From Tetraselmis striata (lineage: Eukaryota; Chlorophyta; Chlorodendrophyceae; Chlorodendrales; Chlorodendraceae), in contig VCJN01003216.1 of NCBI GenBank assembly GCA_006384855.1, positions 62,001 through 126,000 of the forward strand: 64,000 nucleotides of DNA. The letters run 5' to 3'. Below are positions 10,980-24,100 of the stretch, piece by piece. Position 1 is the stretch's first letter, and each line of letters starts with the position of its first letter. The notes below the pieces were generated by a model. The model worked only from the letters and a program-made list of their open reading frames with translations. It did not search any database and was not told the origin of the DNA. Both the position numbers and the translations under genes were made by a program.

Positions 10980-11195
10980 AAAAAGTTAAGTTCGCCCCAG
11001 ACATCGGCCGAAGCCGCCCCAGCACTTGACCTCTTGCGCCAACTGCAGTCTTTGGTATTGCATAGCCCGTAGACCATTGCCTCATTCGAACCCCAAAGGG
11101 CTAATGCATCAGGATTCGCCGGGACGATATTGCCGTAAAAACATCGACCAGGAATCGATGCCGAAACCTCTCGCGTACGAGACGACAGCTCAACC
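10980..11195 (-). mobile_element. tRNA-derived SINE, copy 1
   Basis: Read on the minus strand, the element starts near 11195 with a tRNA-like head. GCTGTCGTCTCGTACG resembles the A box of tRNA-Glu/Asp, and GGCATCGATTCCTGGTC resembles a B box and T arm about 30 nt later. The unrelated body continues with ACGGCAATATCGTCCCGGCG, GGGGTTCGAATGAGGCAATGG and GCGCAAGAGGTCAAGTGCTGG, ending near GGGGCGAACTTAACTTTTTAG. The same head and body occur at 31034-31104 plus 32411-32612. It is not a functional tRNA gene, since the acceptor and anticodon stems are absent. Confidence 0.55.
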
Positions 11196-13180
11196 GAGCG
11201 GACAAAGGATGTACCTTGTTCATTTGGGGTCTTGTTCCGGCAATCGGAAGGACTCGTACTGAAGCAAGGATAGAAGACATAAAATGAAAGATAAATGTGG
11301 CGAGTTTCAGTGCAGTCAAGCTTGCCAGTACTACAAGGGGCAGGGCAAGCTACGGAACAGCGAAAAATTGTGCTAAGTTACTGCAAAAAAACCCCGGGGA
11401 TTTCGCGCAAGCTTTCGCTTTTTCGCGCAAGCTTTTTCGCAAGACTTCGCAAGATTTCGCGCAAAATTTACTGGCCCCCAACAGACCCAGCACGCGACAT
11501 ACGGTAAACTTACGATTAAAGTAGGTACTACCATTGGATATCCAATTGCCACCCGCATTACATCGCTCTTCGGTGCTGCTGCTAATAAGAAGACCGGAAG
11601 CGGGCCGAGCTGCACACCGACTTGTAATTACCGACCAGAGCCCCTCGGTGTCAGACTGCCAGTCACCCCGCGTTCCCGCCGTTCCCCCGGCGAGCCCCAT
11701 GCAGCATGCTGGCATCTACCGAATGTTGCATGTCTGGTCCGGTTTCAAGCGCGAAAGTAATGTCGAGCTAACAGTCTATTCCGGTATCATCCCCGCCCCA
11801 TTGGGAGTCTGGGACTACAACAGCTAGCCTGCGGCGGCCCGCGATCGGGCGGTCGCGACTGCAAATCTCGAAGTGATGATGGCGTGCTGATGCATAATTC
11901 GAAATATGTATTAACATCTCTCAATGAATTACCAGATTGCCAAATTCGGGCCTGCTGCATACAGCGCGCCAGACGGGCATCATCATCGACGACACAGCCG
12001 ACACACATGGGAGACGACACTGCGCAAGAGAGCGTACATCAGTAACATGACCTAAAACGTAACTAGTCTAAAAGCCGCAAAATCAGCAAGTCCACTGTCC
12101 ACAAGATGGTGCAACAAGCCAACAATTCAGAGGCAGCATGGCCAACTTAAATTGCGCAGTATCGCAGCTTTACTTGCTCTCTCTGCCACTTGCTGCTTGT
12201 CAAAGCGCCAATAATTTGTGAAACGCTCAAATTTATACTGCACACGATCATGCGAATTGTACAAAGGGCAAGATAATGACATGATAGCCCTCGACCCCGT
12301 ATTCCCCGATATGATCTTGGGTCCTGAGCAGCCCGAAGCCACACCGCCTAAGCAGAATATATTGTCTAGAATTACAAGAGTTTGAAAGTTTGTGGCTTTG
12401 TGCGCTGTAGTCGATTTCCGAGAGGCACGACAAGATTGCAAGAGGCACTGCGGCACATCAAGCGTTGCACATTGTGACGAGCTGCCGCAACTATACTGTC
12501 GCAGACGCTAACTATTCTGTCTGTGTAGAGGCAACACATGGCCTCTTGGTTTCGGAGCAGTTGTGCTGTTGGGTTTCAAAAATGATCTCTTGTCTCATTA
12601 ACGAGAATTGTGATTTCCGCTGTGCAGATCCCAGAAAAACCTGCCCCAAATTAAGTGCATAGAATGTCTGGTGTATTTTAGCTCTCGAGCAGGGAGCGGC
12701 AGCAGCACTATAAGAGCGTTCCTTATTATTTGCATCGACGTGGCAACCCATGCATGCACTGAGCCAGAGTGCTACTGCTGAGGAGTGGCCCTTTGGGGGG
12801 CTCCATGCAAAGCACGTGTCACAAAGGGATGGTGCATTGCTGCGATGTAAAAAGCCCACAGCAGTCGTGATACCGGTATTTTTTAGGAAAAGCCAAGCGA
12901 GCTGCAGGTTTTCTGGAGACAGAGTCAGACAGATGCGATCGGCGGACGGGCAGATGATGATGTACGGGCATACTAAGTCACACGCGAAGTACTGTACTTA
13001 TTTAGTAGGGCGGCGCATGCTCTTGATCGGAACAAGAGGGGGCGCACTGTAGGGGCTGCGCTGCTTGTGGTGCTCACGCCTCACCGCGCCTCACCCAAGC
13101 ACGCACACCAACCCCGATGAGTGGAGCAGAATTAAACAGCCTTCACGAGATCAACCCCTTGTACGCGCACAAGTATAGGT
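11196..13180. other. Intergenic spacer, no recognisable gene
   Basis: Short unrelated ORFs only. A cluster of CGCAAGCTTTCGC / TTTCGCAAGACTTCGC words lies at 11405-11465. The stretch separates the SINE from the 3' end of the minus-strand SANT-domain gene. Confidence 0.5.
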
Positions 13181-13189
13181 AGGACCGCC

Positions 13190-13194
13190 TTACA
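13190..13194 (-). terminator. TGTAA polyadenylation signal of SANT gene
   Basis: On the minus strand the chlorophyte-type signal TGTAA lies about 75 nt after the TAG stop at 13269-13271. TGTAA is the usual polyadenylation signal of green algae; its use here is inferred from position. Confidence 0.5.
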
Positions 13195-13268
13195 CCGGCA
13201 TGCTAGCACTCTACCTACATCTCACAGGCAGGACAGTTGCGGTTTGTGCGCACCCACATGTGACTAGG

Positions 13269-16200
13269 CTAGCGCGATGGCGGTCTGCCTGCAGGTGGGC
13301 TGCTGGACCGGCGTGTCGGTGGCGGCCGTGCCTCGCCCCACCCTTGTGGCGGCATGCCTATGTGGCCGCCCAGCCCTAGAGCGCCAGCAAGCGCCTGGTT
13401 GAAAGCCATGCCCGGTGGCATTGCCATGCCGGGCGGCATGCTGCTCAGGCCATGCAGGCGAGGCGGCATGCCGGCCTCTGCCTCATGGGGCTCTCCGGGC
13501 GGGGGGCTTCGAGAGCGGCCCATGCCCGCAGGCATGCCGCCGAAGGGCATTCCATGCGGGAACATGCCGAAGGGCGGTCGCTGGTGGGAGGCCCACATGG
13601 GCGGCGGCCCTGGCTGGTCCTCTGCGCCGCGGTCCTCATGGGCCAGGTTGCCAGAGGAGCCGCGAGAGCGCGCGGCGGCGCGGTGCAGCAGGCGCTCCAT
13701 CTCTTCACTGTGCGGGTGGGCTGCGCCGCTGCCCGACGGGGTCGGTGAGCGGGGATGGTTGCTGGGCGACGCGGTGCGCTGCCGCTCCTCCATCATGCGG
13801 CGCAGGCTCGGCCTCGGCTCTTCGTCTCGGGCGGGCGGGCGCCCCGCCCACGCGGGCGGCTGCACCAGCCCCAGGAGCAGGCGCTGCAGGTGTGGGCTCC
13901 CCTCCAGCGCGTACAGGTCCAGGATGCCCGTCTGGTGGTGATGCTGCATCAGCGCGCTCAGCATTGCGCGCTCCTGGGGGCGCAGGGACGCCAGCTCGGA
14001 GAGGGCCACCTCGCGCTCGTGCTCGGGGTGAGCCTCCCGGCGCGGCAGCATGCCCATGGCCTGCAACAGCACAGGCCAACCGCACCATCAGCGCCCTTCC
14101 ACAGAGGTTACAAGCACAAGGCGTGCGCCAGCAGCAGCAGCACTGCGCCAAAAGCACCGACAGGACACGCCCTAGTATCCACTTCCAGCCTAGTGGAATG
14201 TCCGGGGCGAGTACACTCGTGAAGTAAGGGTGCCCAAGTGGGTATTGCGCACTCGCTCACCGGTCTTTGCACTATGTATAGCAAACTTCAGGCCAGAAGG
14301 TCGGCCGGTGAACATCGAATGGCGAGTACGGCATGTGGAGAAAAGACCTATAAGTTGACAGACAACGCATTTGGCTATTCACTCTCACCGCCATAAGATT
14401 TCTGGAGGTGTATCGTAAGTCAAGTAGAGGTGTATCAAGCAGGTCATACTAATCTTTATTGAATATTTTGACATGTAATCCTTAGAAGTACGGAACCCCG
14501 CTAGCGTTTTGACTTGAATGAAATCACTAGAACGAGGACATTTCGAGTACCGGCCGGTCTCCTGGGCGGGGACCAAGACTGCAGAGCACTAGTAGGTGTG
14601 ATAGGGATGCTGCACCTACTAGTGAACCACCGCAAGTATTATCCGACAAGTGTGCAGGTACGCGCTCGAGGACAGAAAAACAGTCCTGAGTGAGCATTCC
14701 CGATTTGGGCGGATGGCCGAATGCAACATTGTGCGCACCACAACAGGGACTGCATATACATACATACATACATACATACATATACAGTACATATGCCAAG
14801 GAGGGTAGGAAATGTGCTTCTGCAGCAGATCCGGAGGGCCGCGCGCGGACCTCCAAAGCGTTCAGCCGGGAAATGATCTCCATGTTCTGACGGTCCACGT
14901 CCTGCCGGACAGCCTCCGCCTCCGACATGGGGCGCCGGGAGCCCGAGGGCGAGCCGACGCGGTCGTTGCGCTCCTGCTCCGCCGCGGCCCGGGCAGCCAG
15001 CGCCGCAGCCATCATGTCGGTGGGCCTGTGGACGCCGCAGGTGCAGAGCCTCATCAGTTGGCCATCATAGTTGCATGGAGTGAGTCGTAACGCGCCCAGC
15101 CTGGAGGGTCCGGAATGGTGGCAAGTGGTATTCGTGCATCGATTGATGGGAATCTTGGATAATTGACGTATGTGGGGCATAAGCAAGCGGGCTGGAATTT
15201 GCTCCCTGTTGCGCTTACATAAAACGCAACACCAACTACCTGCAGTTCCTACAAACACTTTCATATCATGTTGCCGATTCCATGACGATGATACAGCTAC
15301 CCATGCTCTACCGGTATAATCTCATACTATCACCTTACTATCATTAGCAGCACAGCAACCTGGACATGGAATCGACGCGGCACCCATCCCGATACACATT
15401 CTTGAATGCCATCATGGCGCCCACAGTGTATACGAAGTGCCGAGTTTCTATAGTAGTTGGTGACGCTGGACCCTTTAGGGACTCTGTGATGCCTAACAGC
15501 CACCATTGTCGAAATCGGTCCTACCCTCCCCTCTCTACCCCTCTCCTGAGATCCAGCATGTTGAGCAGGTGGGGCAGTAAGACCGCAAATGGCAGCCGGG
15601 TGTCCATGGGCATGAGGGGACGCACCTGGGCGAGGGGCTGTGCGGGCGCGGCCCGCCCTCGTCCTCTGCCCGCCGGGCGAGGTGATGGTCGCCATACTCC
15701 AGGCCGCGGTCGTCCTTGGGCGCGTCGCCCTCCTTCCCGTCGCCACCCTTGGCGTGCGAGCGCGCCGCAGCCTTCAGAGCCGCCAGTGAGTCGGCCTTGC
15801 GGGCGCCGCTGCCGCGCGAGCCGCCGCTGCTGGTGGGGCGCTCCTCCTGCTCGCGGCCCAGGGCAGCCCGGGCAGCCTCTGCGGCCCCCATGCCGCCCAG
15901 CAGGCCCAGCTTGCCCAGCTCTGACATCTGGCGGTGCATGGCGGCGGCTTCCAGCGAGGGGAAGAGACCTCCGTACATCCCCTGTGCAAACACATGGCGG
16001 CTGCAGGTTACCATGCTGCATATATTGAGTGAACACGCACATGACAGCACAACACTACTTCACTACACCATTCAATCGCCCTCGCAGGCACCAAGCAGCA
16101 ATTATCGCTGAACAGCGGTCGATATTTTCGGTGTATTCTGATTGATGTACAATGTATGATACTTTCCATCTCTTTAGTGCAAGAGGGGGAAGGGGGGGGG

Positions 16201-18068
16201 GGGGGGGGGGGATTAATTGCTTTGCAAGCCTGAAGTGTGATTATGTTGCACACAGCAAGCCTAGGGAGCAGCCACATGGGCCAAGACAGCACTGGGAAAT
16301 GGGCTATGCTGACCTGTGAGGGAGGGATCAGCCCCAGCTGCATCAGCTGTGAGGGGCTGAGGCCGGGCGGAAACCCGCCGCCTGCTTGCAGGCGGGGTAA
16401 CAGCGCCGGGGGCATGCCAGCCATGGGCATGGGCATCCCGCTGCTGCCGGCGCCCCCATGCATGAGGTAGTGCTGCAGCGCCTGGCTTGTCAGCGGGGCA
16501 GAGGTGGCACCTGGGTGCATCATCATGCCAGCCAGGGGGTACATGGAGCAAGGCATGCCGCTGGAGGCCGCATGCTGCTGCTGCTGCTCCATGATCAGCT
16601 GCTGCATGTGTAGAGATGCCATGCCTTCCGCCGAGGACATCCCGGGCGTCAGGATGCCCCCCATCAGCGCGGCCCTGCGGGCAGCAAGCACGGGCATTGT
16701 CAGAGGTTCCGATTGCGCTGTGCCACTCCAGGGCTGGCGCGTCTACGTGGGATAATACGCAAGGGCATTGAGACGGGGCAACGTCAGCAGTCTCCGTCAT
16801 CAGCCACTCCATCTAGGGGCACCTGTGAAGCTGTTTTGATCAGCTAGGTGGACGCGAGAGACATCATTGCACAGTTCATGGAAGTTTTATCTTTGTGCAT
16901 AATTTGTGGGAGGTTCGGGGCCGGCTGAGGCCAGGGTTTCCCACCTTGCAGCCGCATCCGACAACGCCTCCTCGCGCCGGCGCCTGTCATCTTGCTCAAT
17001 CCACTCCTCCTGGCTCTGCTCGTGCTTGACAGCCGCCTGCTTGATCGCCTTGCCGGCACTCCGCTCCCTTGCCATGCGGCTCAAGGGCCGGTGGCCATCG
17101 TCCGCCATGTGGTCGCCGGCCTCCAGCTCACGCTCGGGCGACGCGTCCGCCATCACTTCGTCCGCCATCAGTCGCTGCAGTGCGTCATCAACTCTAAGCT
17201 TGTCCTTTCCGTCAGTTGCCCTTGCGTCGGTCGGGCGTGGCGGCTTTGCCCTCTTGGCTGGCGGCGGAGCTGCCGCAGGATCCTTGACACCGTCGGGCTG
17301 CGCCGGGCGGTCAAGCCCCAGGCGCTTGCGGTGCTTGCCGTAGAATGCCTTGATAGAGTTCTCTGACTTGTTCTTGAGCTTGGCGGCCACAGCCTGCAGG
17401 TCGCACAGGCAGTACAGTCAATGCTCGGCACACTTGCCACATGGGGTTTGGCCAGACTGGCACATGCAGCTCCACAGCACATGCCCCATACACTGGACTG
17501 GCACTGGTGGTCATCACATAATTGGTGTCCTGTGGGCTGTTGCAGCTAAATGCACACATTGGCATCACGCAATGTAGGCATTGATGCTCCTGTGACCATC
17601 AGATCCACCCTCTGATACTCGAACAGCAAACAATATCCACACATGCTGCAATTGCAGCAGATGGCAGCGGCGGCGCGCGGCAGGGCCTCACCTTCCAGTC
17701 CTTGCCGTGCTCCCGGAATGCTTCCAGAAAGGCAATGTGATCTGCCTCGGACCAGGCCACCGTGGTGGGAATTAGCGTGCCGCTTCCGCCCTCGCCAGCC
17801 TCGGATCGGCGCTCCCGGTCCCGGTTGCGCTTCTTGTTCTTCCCGCTATCCTTTGGCTTGCTGGGCTCGGGCGCTGCAGCTGGCGCTGCCGGAGGCGCCT
17901 CCTTGCCCACCTCCTCGTTCTCGTCATCCAGCCCAATCGTGCGAACGTTGCCCCGCAGTGCCGCCCGCTCCGCCCGGGCCTTGGCAGCCTTGGCCGCCTT
18001 CTCCTCCTCCTTGGCACGCTTATCGGCCTCTTCCTTGGCGCGTGCCTGCGCCTGCAGACACACACACA

Positions 18069-18161
<93 letters not shown>

Positions 18162-21100
18162 GCAAAACAGTCAGCCTGTCTGGAGCAGCATGAGGGCTCA
18201 ATCCACAGCAATGCAGCGCACTGCTGCAGACGCGCAGGCCGATGCGATAATATAAGCATCCACATGTGGCAGTTGTGCGCACTGCACACACAACGTTGAC
18301 CTACGGAGTAAACTTGCTGCCCCACTGCAATGATTCAATGTGACGCCATACGGCGGGCATGATTGATGTCGGCAATAATCTGCCACACATATATACTACT
18401 ACACCTCAGGATGGTGCAGCAACCCCCTGCAACGATGATATTTCCAGACTGTACATTGTAACCCTAAAACCCTAATTACACAGACTTCCATCCACATACT
18501 GGGCTACCATGAAAAAAAAATGGAATAGATAGCGACTCCGGGGGCGTACCACAGGTCCATCTGTCCTAGGGCCAGCCGCAGCCACCATGAAACCCTTCCG
18601 CTTGCTGGCCTCGCTGTACAGGCGCCGCTTCTTGATCTGTTTCTTCCGGCGGTAGTTTGCAAACTCCTCTGACTTCTGGTGCTCGTAGAAGAAGCGGACG
18701 CAGTCACCAACAGAGCGATGCTCCAGGAAGGACGAGATCTTGCGGAAATCCTGCACGCAGCAGGCACACATGCGCAGTGCTCAGCCCTGACGAGAGCAGC
18801 ATGGGTGGCCCAGCGGCCCCCTTTGCTCAAGTTGAATAACAAGTAATGTGTGGGAGGCTAGCGTCCACCTCATTTGACAATAATAATTGTGAAATGAGGT
18901 GGACCAGCACCAACCCGGGGCTCACCTTGGGGTACTGCTGGAACTTGTCCACAAAAATACGGCGCTCCTCAGGGGTCCAGATATTGATGAGCGATTGCGC
19001 CTTGAGCTCCGCCACCGGATCCTCAATCAACGCGCAGTCGCTGGGAAGCACGCGCGAGGCACGGTCGCGCTCGTCCAGCAGCATTGGTGGCAGCTTGCAC
19101 AGCGTTTTCAGCTTTTCAACCGCCTGCAGAGCGCTAATGACCTGCATCTCCTCGTAGTCGCTGTTCACCGCGGTTGCGCGGGCCGAGCGGCTCAGCGCTT
19201 GCTTGCCCTCCCGACCGCTCTGCTTGACCTCCGCGTTGGCCGCAGTGCGCTGCTTCTCCCGCAGCTCGTAATAGCGCTTGACCAGGCCCAGCATGCGCTT
19301 GTTGACCTCTATCTTGCGGGTGCGCATGAAGTTGCGGATGGCGTCGCCGCGTCTTGCGTGCGCGGCTTCGTTGCGCCGAAACATCGCCTGCTCTCTGGGC
19401 TCCAGGGCAGGAGGCACACTGATGGGGGTGCGGTACGGATTATGCGGCGGCTCCGCGCCAGCCGACATGTCATCTTCAGTGGGTGGCGCGGCGTTGGGTT
19501 CTATCTTCGGCGGCGGGGCATCCGGGGCCAGGTGGATGTCAGGCAGGCCGACCATGGAGGAGGGCAGGAAACGGTGCAGCGTCACATCTGCTGAGGCCGC
19601 GCGCCGCATGTTGGCGTCCCAAATGTGCCGTACGTGGACCCAGCGGCGTACTGCCTCCGCCTCTCCAGCATCCTCCGCCCCGGTGAGGGAACGGGCTGCC
19701 TTGTTGATCTCTTGCTGCTTGTGCAGAATGTCCTGGGATAGAGCGGAAGCATAAGGGCGTTATCGGACTTGCTATGGCTGCGAACAAATGCACAATCACT
19801 GGCCTGAATGAGACCAGCAGCTGCCTGTCTGCTTTGAGGGGTTAATCTGTCTGCACTAGGCATGGCAAAGGAGACAATCCCCCCTATACGACAAGCATGG
19901 CTAACATGTCCATGGACGACGCCACACCCACCTTGATGGCAGCCTTACGGCGCTGCTCGGCGGCTGTGATGGAGACCCCGACGCGCTTGACACACTCCTG
20001 CACCTCCTCCAGCCGCCGCCGAATGTCCGCCTCTTCCGCGGCATCCTCCTCCGCCTCCTTGTCCTCCTCCTCTGATCCCTTGCCCTCGTCCTCCGACATG
20101 CTGCTGATGTCGCTCTCGCCACTGCTCACCTCGGGCGGCGGACTGGCCCCCTCCAGCGCCGCCACCTGGGAGGTCAGCCCATCCACCTCCCCCTTGACGG
20201 TGTCAATCTCCCCACGGGCGGCGGCTAGGGACGTCTCCATCTCCTCCATGTTGTTTTCAACCTCTTCAATGCGCACAAACAGTGCTGCCTTGCGTGCCTT
20301 GGCCTCAGCCGCAGCCTTGGCCGCCGCAGCTTTGGCATCAGCCGTCGCTTTGGCGCGCTCCTCCGCCTCCCTGGCCGCCTTTGCCGCACGTGCCTCGGCC
20401 AGTTTTGCCTCCTTCTCCTTGCGGCTTATATCTTCACGGCTCATGATTCCAGGCGCAGGTGTGTTGCCCTCTGTGCCGCTTGTCTGCCCCATCGTGCGGA
20501 AAGGCGGCGGCGGCGGAAGCGGCAGCGAGGAGGGCAGGGGCGGGGGCGGAGGTAGCGGTAGCGCTTGCGTCTGCTGGGGCAGGATTGGCGGCGGCGGCGG
20601 CAGCCTCTCCTCGGGCTCTTGCGGCCGCCCCCCCTCCTTCTCGTTCCTCTCCTCCACAGCACCGGGTACCGACGCAGGGTCCTTGCTGGCGCCAAACTTG
20701 GCAGTGCTGACACTGCCCAGCTTGGAATCACTGGGCACAGAAGGAGCGATCGCAGGTGCCGGGGCAGCAGGTTCTTCTGCATCTGCCATCTCGACCTCCT
20801 CCAGCACCGCGGCAGCGCCCTCCGCATCGGAGGCTACCGATACAGCCTCAGCCCGGGGCTGATCTTCTGGGGGTGTCTGTGGCAAGCTGCCTTGCGCCTC
20901 TGGCTGCCCAGCCACCTCAGCTTCATGCGGCGCACTGGGGACACTGTCTGAATCTTCAGCTGTAGCACTGGCGGGCTCTGGCGTGGAATCTGGCTTGGCC
21001 TCCTCATCCGCTGGGTCAGGCTTGGCCAGGTCCACCGCCAGTGTCTCGGGGTCAGTGGCGGCCTCAGTCGCAGAAGGGCCTGCTGCCGGCTCAGGCTCCT

Positions 21101-24100
21101 TTGCAGTTGACTCCGGATTGCCTGTAGCTGCCTGGCCTGCAACCGTAGGCTCTGCCGGGGCGACAGATTCGCTTGCCTCGGCAACTCCAGCGCCTGCATC
21201 CTCTTCCAACGCCTCCTCGGTCGGTGCCGCAGCTGCTGGCGTGAGCGGAGTTAGCTGCGGTTCTGCCGGGGCAACTGGCAGAGGAGGGGCAGCAGAGGTA
21301 GCATCCGACTTCTTCACATCCTCTACATCATTTGCAGTGTCCACCTCCTTCTCCTTCTCGCTTCCGCCCGACACAGCGGGTACCTCCTCCTGCCCGGATG
21401 CGGTCGGAGCAGGTGCAGTGGCCGCTTCAAACAGCGCTGCACGGCACTCTTCCCCAGTGCCCTCATCACTGGCACGCGGAGTGAGCGGGTTCTTGCTCGC
21501 GCTGCGGCGCGCCAGGCCTTGCCCCCAGCCCAGGCGCTTGCGCTTTACACTGCCCTTCGCCCCAAAGGTGACTGTGTTGCTTAGTCCAGCACCGGCATTG
21601 ACGGGCACAGTGACTCCGGGAGTAGTTAACCCTCCAGGCGGCTCTGGCAGCGCAGTGATGGGCGCTCCAAGCGAGGCAGAGTCGCCACGGGACAGAGGCT
21701 CACTCGGAGCGGAGGGGTCCGAGCCGCGAGAGGTCAAAATGTTGCTGAGTCGGGGCGGTGTCAGGTCCACTGAGGAGGATGCCCGGCCGCCGAAACCCAG
21801 GGGCTGGCTGCGCGGCTCCAGGCGCACCTCCCGCTGCAAAGGCATAACAGTCGTCAGCGCCAGGTGGTGCTGCCATGTCCTCATGCCAGGCATGCCAATA
21901 ACACAGGATCAGAAACTGAACCTCCTTCAGCCACTTAAACCAAGATTCTAGTGCGGTTACCCGTCTGCATGTCAGCCGCGCGGGTTGCATGCGTCCAAAA
22001 AATGCCAAAATGATATATAGTTATGTAATTCATGAATGCCTGTGCGCATGTGACGCATGTGACAGCCATATAGCCGGCGTACACAGCAGGCTTTTGCCCC
22101 ATCGCTCTCACTCGAGATACATCATACTAGTGCCGTTGCAACTGGCTGGCATCCCTGGTACCGACACAGACGCCCTGTATCCGTGGGAAACCCTGTCAGA
22201 ACTGTGCTCCGCCATTGTTTTCAATGACACTCAGATGGGAATGGCGTCACTGCTTTGAGTGCCATGGTCGCCGCTTTTTCGACACCGCTATTTGCACAGC
22301 TCCACAGCAAACAGCAATAACTGGGTATTAAAACGTTTACCCTTGCAGGACTGACATAAGTGGACTGTATAGTTTTGGCCGCCGGGGACTGAAAACACTT
22401 GCCTTGTTCTTCAAACCGGTTTCGGGAATAGAACGAGCAATCTTATTGAACCAGCGCTGCACATATATTAAGTGTGTGAAAGCAAATCGCATTAGTGGTA
22501 CTTTGAAATACAGTTACTTACGACTTATGTGATGATGATGAACACCAAAGTGGTAAATGGTGGTTTGGTAAAGCAGGGAACAGTGAGAGTGGGTACGCGA
22601 GATCAGCAGAATCGAGATGTAGTCGTTGGCACCGAGGTGCGCCCTCAGAGATGACCAACGCACATGGCATGGCTAGGGAGGGGCGGCGGGAGGGGCCCAA
22701 GACAGCAGGCAGCGTACATCAGCGACGGGTGGGTTGATTGCCCCCATTACGGGGCGGCGTGGCTCCAGGCGGAGTGCGCCAGTCTGCAGCTCTTCTCCGG
22801 ATTCGCGCGAAGCCTGACGCCGGTGTATTGCCGGGGCGCCGCCAGGGATGCCGCGCCCAGGAATCTCGCCCACCTCCGAGGCGCCCAGCTCCCGGCTGGC
22901 GGGCCGTATCGCCAGGTCCGACTCGCCGCTGCTGTGCCGCGACATCGGGCGCATGGGGTCCGCCATGAAGCCCACGTCTGAGCCTTGACGCTGCAGCCGA
23001 TTCATGGGCGGCTCCTTGCCGGAGAATCCAGAGACGCTCGGCATCGACAGGGTCCGGTGGACAGCAGCACCTGTGCGCACCCAAACATGCGGGGTATAAA
23101 GCCCTGGAGCTTACGTCCACATGAGCTATGTTCATATTCACTCAAGGGGAGAGCAGGCCCCCACAAAAACCCTTCACAACACCAAACCATAACACCATCC
23201 CACACCATCTGCCAATAGGGTGAAGCCTCAAACCCTGAACATTAGCCTACAGACCTGATGAAACCCCAATACGCCTCCATCTCCCATCGGAGGTGTATCG
23301 GAGATGGACTACAGTCTAGTCGAGCGATGGGCACCTGCCCCATCCACACGCCATGCACAGCCACCCTAGTCGACTGCCCACTCATGTCCCGGTTCCGCCT
23401 CCTCCAGACTGTCCTCCCCCCGCTATCCCCCATTTACATACACAACATACCGCAGGTTTGGAAAGGGGGCGGGGAGGGGGGGCTCACCCGGGCCCATCGC
23501 GGCCGCAGACGGTGCCTTATCCCACCCCGACTTGCTGCCCAGCGGCTTCACCACCGGCGGCGGCGGCGGCTCCAGCGGGATCTCTCCCGCCTCGATCTCT
23601 TGCACCCCGGCGGAGCTCGACGGCCCAGCGCCGTCCGAGCCGATCGGCGGCGGCGGCGGCAGCTGCATGCCCCCTGGCCCTGAGGGCCCCGGCCCTCCGC
23701 CCATGCGCTCCCCGCCACGCCATGGACCATCCATTCCCCCGCCGCGGCCGCCGCCCATACGGGGCGGTCCGTCCCAGCCAGGCCCCATCCCCTCGCGGGG
23801 AGGGCCCATCCCATCCCGCACCGGCCCGCCGCGTCCGTACGGCGCTCCCGGCCCCGGCCCGAAGCTGTCCCGCCCGTATGGTGGCCGTCCGTCCACCTGC
23901 ACCGCGGGACAAGCATGGTGGTCACCGGATGTTTCTATGGAGGTGTTTGGGCCGCTCATGGTGGCAGCGGCGTGGCAAGCAATGCGTTGACGGGCAAGAC
24001 ACTGACCCCCGCAGGTGAAAAGCCACTGCCACGGCCTCCTCGGTCCGGCATGAACGGCGGGCCTGCACACAGAGCATGCCTGAGAACATGCCAGGCGCGA

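Noticed and set aside
18020..18325. ORFs with long Cys-Val or Thr-His runs
   Set aside because: They are translations of the (CA)n microsatellite inside an intron of the SANT gene.
19897..21951. Long Ser/Ala-rich plus-strand ORFs (321 and 322 codons)
   Set aside because: They are antisense to the large exon 8 of the minus-strand SANT gene, whose frame carries recognisable motifs and fits the splice phases.
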